Below are positions 4,380 to 7,224 of a DNA stretch of 7,224 nucleotides, one piece after another. The stretch is from Planctomycetota bacterium. Lineage in GTDB: Bacteria; Planctomycetota; UBA1135; UBA2386. The position numbers were made by a program, and so were the translations under genes. Location of the stretch: the NCBI GenBank assembly GCA_003235605.1, contig QJVU01000751.1, forward strand, positions 1 to 7,224. The letters run 5' to 3'. The number at the start of each line of letters is the position of its first letter. Position 1 is the first letter of the stretch. A model generated the notes under the pieces. That model ran no database searches and had not been told where the DNA came from. It was given only the letters and a program-made list of their open reading frames with translations.

Positions 4380-7224
4380 TGTCTGGGGCCCACGTCCAGC
4401 TTCCGGGTGGAATCCGCCAGTCGAGCCCGCAGAGGTTCAGCGAGTTCCACATCATGAAGCGCCACCCGCTTCGTGGCTTCCCCGGTGGGCGTGAGCAGCC
4501 GTGGCAGGGCATCCTCTACCACGGCGAGAGGATCCAGCCACAGGGCAGCCCTCCGCAGTTCTCCGGGGCGGCCAGCGCGACGTTGGGCAAGTGGTTCGGA
4601 ACGGACAACCCCGAGTACGCAGCGCAGTACGGTGAGGTGTCTCAGTACGAAGTCCACATGGCCAATCCGTACAAGATGCCGCTCTCCGAGTTCAGGCAGT
4701 ACGACCGGCCGGTCACCTCGATCGAAGCTGGGCTCCGCGCCTCTCGAGCTCGTCGCAAGGAGCTGGCCGGGCTGGGCCACGACGGGATCATCGTCGAGCA
4801 CGCCGACAACACGATGGAGTACATCCTCTTCGACAAGCAGAGCGCGAGGAGGATGCAGAGGCAGGAAGGGGCCCTCGACCGCGGTTTCCCGACTATGGGC
4901 CAGCAGACGCACGCTGCCGCCACCTTCGACCCCGCTGCCGGCCACAACCGCCCGCCGTCCGGCGCCACGCCGGTCGGCAAGGTGGGCCACGGAATGGGCC
5001 ACCGCTTCCACGAAGAGACCCTCGACATCGAGACCACCGGTCTGCGTACCAAGCGCTACCTGGACCGGTTCCATGGTCGTGGCATCTCCGAGCGCCGGGT
5101 GCCCATGGGCATCACCCAGATCACTCGCCGCGTGCACACTGAGCAGGGCCTGCGCGTCGACGACATCTTCACCGACATCCTCGATCGGGAGATGCTGAAG
5201 AAGCACGGCGTCACGATCGACCAGCTGAAGAGCAACAAGCCGCTTCCCGAGAGCCTCTACCGGGAGATCACCGCCCGAGCCTCCTGGCGCCGGGGCATGA
5301 AGGCCCCGTGGGACCCCTCGGTTCGTGAGGTCGGCTCCGTCCTGGACAAGGTCTTCCGTCGCAGCGCCGAGGAGATCCTGAACGGCAACGGCCGCTACAT
5401 CGGCACGACCCTCGACAACATCATGACCGAGTGGAAGGGCGCGGTCCTCAACAACAACAAGACCGTTCGCATCTCGGGCTGGAACGTCAACTTCGACTTC
5501 TCCGAGCTCGCCTTGGCCATGCGGGAGCATGGCCTCGGTGCCGACCTGGACATGCTGATCGCGAAGAAGGGCATCGCGGTCCGCGAGCTTGGCGAGCACC
5601 TGCACGCCATGCAGTTCGAGCACATGCTGCAGTCGAACTGGACTCCGGTGATGACCGACTGGAAGGCGGTCAACATCGCTCACCAGATGGGCCTGAACCC
5701 GCTGGACGAGGTGGCCCTGAAGAAGCTGGGTGCGAGCGGCATCCATCCGATCCGTCAGCACACTGCGCTGCGCTCCTTCATGGACGACGTGCGCCGCGGC
5801 GTGGTCGGCGACCAGGGCGGCTTCAAGTCCCGGGCGGTCAACTGGGCCGCCGGCAAGGGCAACGCTAAGGCCCAGGCCGAGAGCGTGGCCCACAACCTGG
5901 TCAACCAGCTCTCGAACATCAAGACCTACGAGGACTTCACCCGATTCGCGGGCTACCTGCAGGAGCACTCGAACAACCCGGTCTTCGGCAACTCGTCGCT
6001 CTACGACATCTTCGGAGAGTGGTACGGCACCCCGGGTGCCAAGCACGTCCACATCCTGGGCGATGCGGACGCCATGAGCGTCATCGGCCGGGCCACCGGC
6101 CAGTGGGGCTCGATCAACGCGTTCTCGATGATCTCCGGCGGCAAGCTCGAGGTCGTCACCGACACCCTGCTGCAGAACGCCACCAAGCTGCAGATCCCGA
6201 TCGAGAACCAGGAGCGCCTGCAGTACCTGGTCGGGCTGGCTCACGACTCCAAGGCCGACACCGAGATGTCGGAGATCGTGCATGCCGAGACCCGGCGCAT
6301 CCGCCGGGACCAGCACCTCTCGAAGATCTTCCTGCAGGAGCAAGAGGCAGTCCACCGGGCTCGTGCCGGCCAGCGTCTCGGCGAGCTGGTCCAGGACGTC
6401 GCGAAGACCAACACCCAGGGCATGGAGTCTGTCGGCAAGACCCTGCAGGGCGGTGGCCGGCGCATGGCCAAGCGCTTCGGCAACTACGCCGACAACATCA
6501 AGGCCCCCGGCTGGGGCGCGATGATCCTCGGCTTCTCGGCCATGTACCTGGTCGGCCAGAACAACAAGGTCGAGACGCCTGAGCCGATCCAGGGCCAGCG
6601 CACGCCGATCAGCCAGCACGACCAGCTGGCGGGCATCCTCCCCTCGAACCTGCCCTTCTCGAACATCTCCGCCTTCAGCTCCGGCTACGACCCCTTCTAC
6701 GCCGGTGTGCTCCAGTACCACATGGAGAAGGCGAAGATCATCAAGGTGATCGACGGTGACACCGTCGTCTTCATGCGCGATGGCGTCCCGGTCACGGGAC
6801 GTCTCGCCGGCATCAACACCTCTGAGCTAAACGACCCGCACATGGGTCACCGCGCTCGAGCGGAGCGTGCCGCCCAGTACCTGCGCTCCACGGTCCTGGG
6901 CCGCGAGGTCGGCATCGGCCTGCAGGCTGGCGACTCGGTCGACGCCTACGGCCGTGAGCTCGTCTACCTGGACTACCAGGGCATGAGCGTGAACCAGCAG
7001 ATGGTGAACGCCGGGTTCTCGGGCCAGAACGCCTACATCCCGCCTGGCCAGGTGTCGCCGGGCGAGGGGCTCGCCTACATCAAGTTCCGCATGCGGAAGG
7101 CTGTCGAGGGCGTCTTCTCGGAGCTGCAGCCCTGGATCGGGTCTGCCAAGATCCAGACCGATCCCCACATGTGGGAGATCTTCGGCGGCATGGGCGATGT
7201 GCCCTACGACCTTGCCCAGGGATA
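4379..7224 (+). CDS. Giant polyvalent protein: ADP-ribosyltransferase-like, DEDDh exonuclease and SNase domains (3' partial)
   Basis: The gene starts with GTG overlapping the preceding TAG by one base, after GAGGAG (4368-4373), and stays open for 948 residues to the window's end. Residues about 44-158 resemble the ADP-ribosyltransferase domain of polyvalent proteins: ILYHGE (H48), WFGTDNPEYAAQYG (72-85), a GLGHDGIIVE turn and MEYILFD (E147). Residues about 208-640 carry DEDDh exonuclease motifs: LDIETTGL (D216, E218), GWNVNFDFSEL (D373) and AHDSKADTE (H622, D627). Residues 712-726 are hydrophobic and short, perhaps a membrane contact. Residues about 785-905 are a staphylococcal-nuclease domain: IDGDTV (D794), R808, INTSE (N813, E816) and DAYGR (R859). 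Polyvalent proteins are typically sent into the recipient with phage or plasmid DNA and act early on host targets; that role here is inferred. The SNase call is strongest, the exonuclease good, the transferase moderate. Confidence 0.9.
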   Translation, partial: MSGAHVQLPGGIRQSSPQRFSEFHIMKRHPLRGFPGGREQPWQGILYHGERIQPQGSPPQFSGAASATLGKWFGTDNPEYAAQYGEVSQYEVHMANPYKMPLSEFRQYDRPVTSIEAGLRASRARRKELAGLGHDGIIVEHADNTMEYILFDKQSARRMQRQEGALDRGFPTMGQQTHAAATFDPAAGHNRPPSGATPVGKVGHGMGHRFHEETLDIETTGLRTKRYLDRFHGRGISERRVPMGITQITRRVHTEQGLRVDDIFTDILDREMLKKHGVTIDQLKSNKPLPESLYREITARASWRRGMKAPWDPSVREVGSVLDKVFRRSAEEILNGNGRYIGTTLDNIMTEWKGAVLNNNKTVRISGWNVNFDFSELALAMREHGLGADLDMLIAKKGIAVRELGEHLHAMQFEHMLQSNWTPVMTDWKAVNIAHQMGLNPLDEVALKKLGASGIHPIRQHTALRSFMDDVRRGVVGDQGGFKSRAVNWAAGKGNAKAQAESVAHNLVNQLSNIKTYEDFTRFAGYLQEHSNNPVFGNSSLYDIFGEWYGTPGAKHVHILGDADAMSVIGRATGQWGSINAFSMISGGKLEVVTDTLLQNATKLQIPIENQERLQYLVGLAHDSKADTEMSEIVHAETRRIRRDQHLSKIFLQEQEAVHRARAGQRLGELVQDVAKTNTQGMESVGKTLQGGGRRMAKRFGNYADNIKAPGWGAMILGFSAMYLVGQNNKVETPEPIQGQRTPISQHDQLAGILPSNLPFSNISAFSSGYDPFYAGVLQYHMEKAKIIKVIDGDTVVFMRDGVPVTGRLAGINTSELNDPHMGHRARAERAAQYLRSTVLGREVGIGLQAGDSVDAYGRELVYLDYQGMSVNQQMVNAGFSGQNAYIPPGQVSPGEGLAYIKFRMRKAVEGVFSELQPWIGSAKIQTDPHMWEIFGGMGDVPYDLAQG

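Noticed and set aside
5365..5900. Exo III motif at H461 (HTALRS) or H505 (AHNLVN)
   Set aside because: Both lack the Asp five residues after the His. H622 in AHDSKAD has it, so that site was preferred as Exo III.
4097..6721. An 874-codon open frame on the - strand
   Set aside because: It lies opposite the polyvalent gene, its product is dominated by Val, Leu, Asp, Arg and Gly, and it has no motif. Strong G/C third-position bias on the + strand removes stops on the complement. The + strand frame carries clear enzyme motifs.

Overview
The window is GC-rich, with G or C at most third codon positions, and every convincing gene lies on the + strand, tightly packed with short overlaps. This looks like a stretch of a tailed-phage (or phage-like mobile element) genome from a high-GC host, possibly an actinobacterium. 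That reading rests on three things: a run of small genes of unknown function, a candidate small-terminase-like protein, and a very large multi-enzyme protein of the kind called 'polyvalent', which phages and conjugative elements carry into host cells. No tRNA, rRNA, CRISPR array, transposase or integrase was seen. No structural gene (capsid, tail, portal) was recognised with certainty, so 'phage' is an inference.

Layout. Positions 1-404 are a long non-coding leader full of short repeats and hairpins. A two-gene unit follows (405-932 and 919-1701); its second protein begins with a Tat-like twin-arginine signal. Positions 1702-1951 form a second regulatory gap. It holds a compound hairpin just after the stop, a candidate promoter near 1758-1786, a CTCC tetranucleotide tract that can form a G-quadruplex on the - strand, and a second weaker promoter candidate. 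A three-gene unit (1952-2173, 2179-2679, 2679-3050) includes a coiled-coil protein with one C-terminal membrane segment. A short AT-richer gap (3051-3153) with a good promoter candidate opens the last unit (3154 to the end): a 68-residue four-cysteine protein, an 86-residue basic protein, a 282-residue four-cysteine protein that is a possible small terminase, and the giant protein from 4379 that runs off the window.

The main discovery is the 4379 product (948 residues seen, no stop). In order it carries an ADP-ribosyltransferase-like domain with a His/Tyr/Glu-type pattern, a DEDDh (DnaQ-like) exonuclease whose three motifs are spread over about 410 residues, a short hydrophobic stretch, and a staphylococcal-nuclease domain with nearly all active-site residues. 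The architecture suggests a phage protein that modifies host targets and degrades nucleic acid early in infection or during transfer. The activity and targets are inference.
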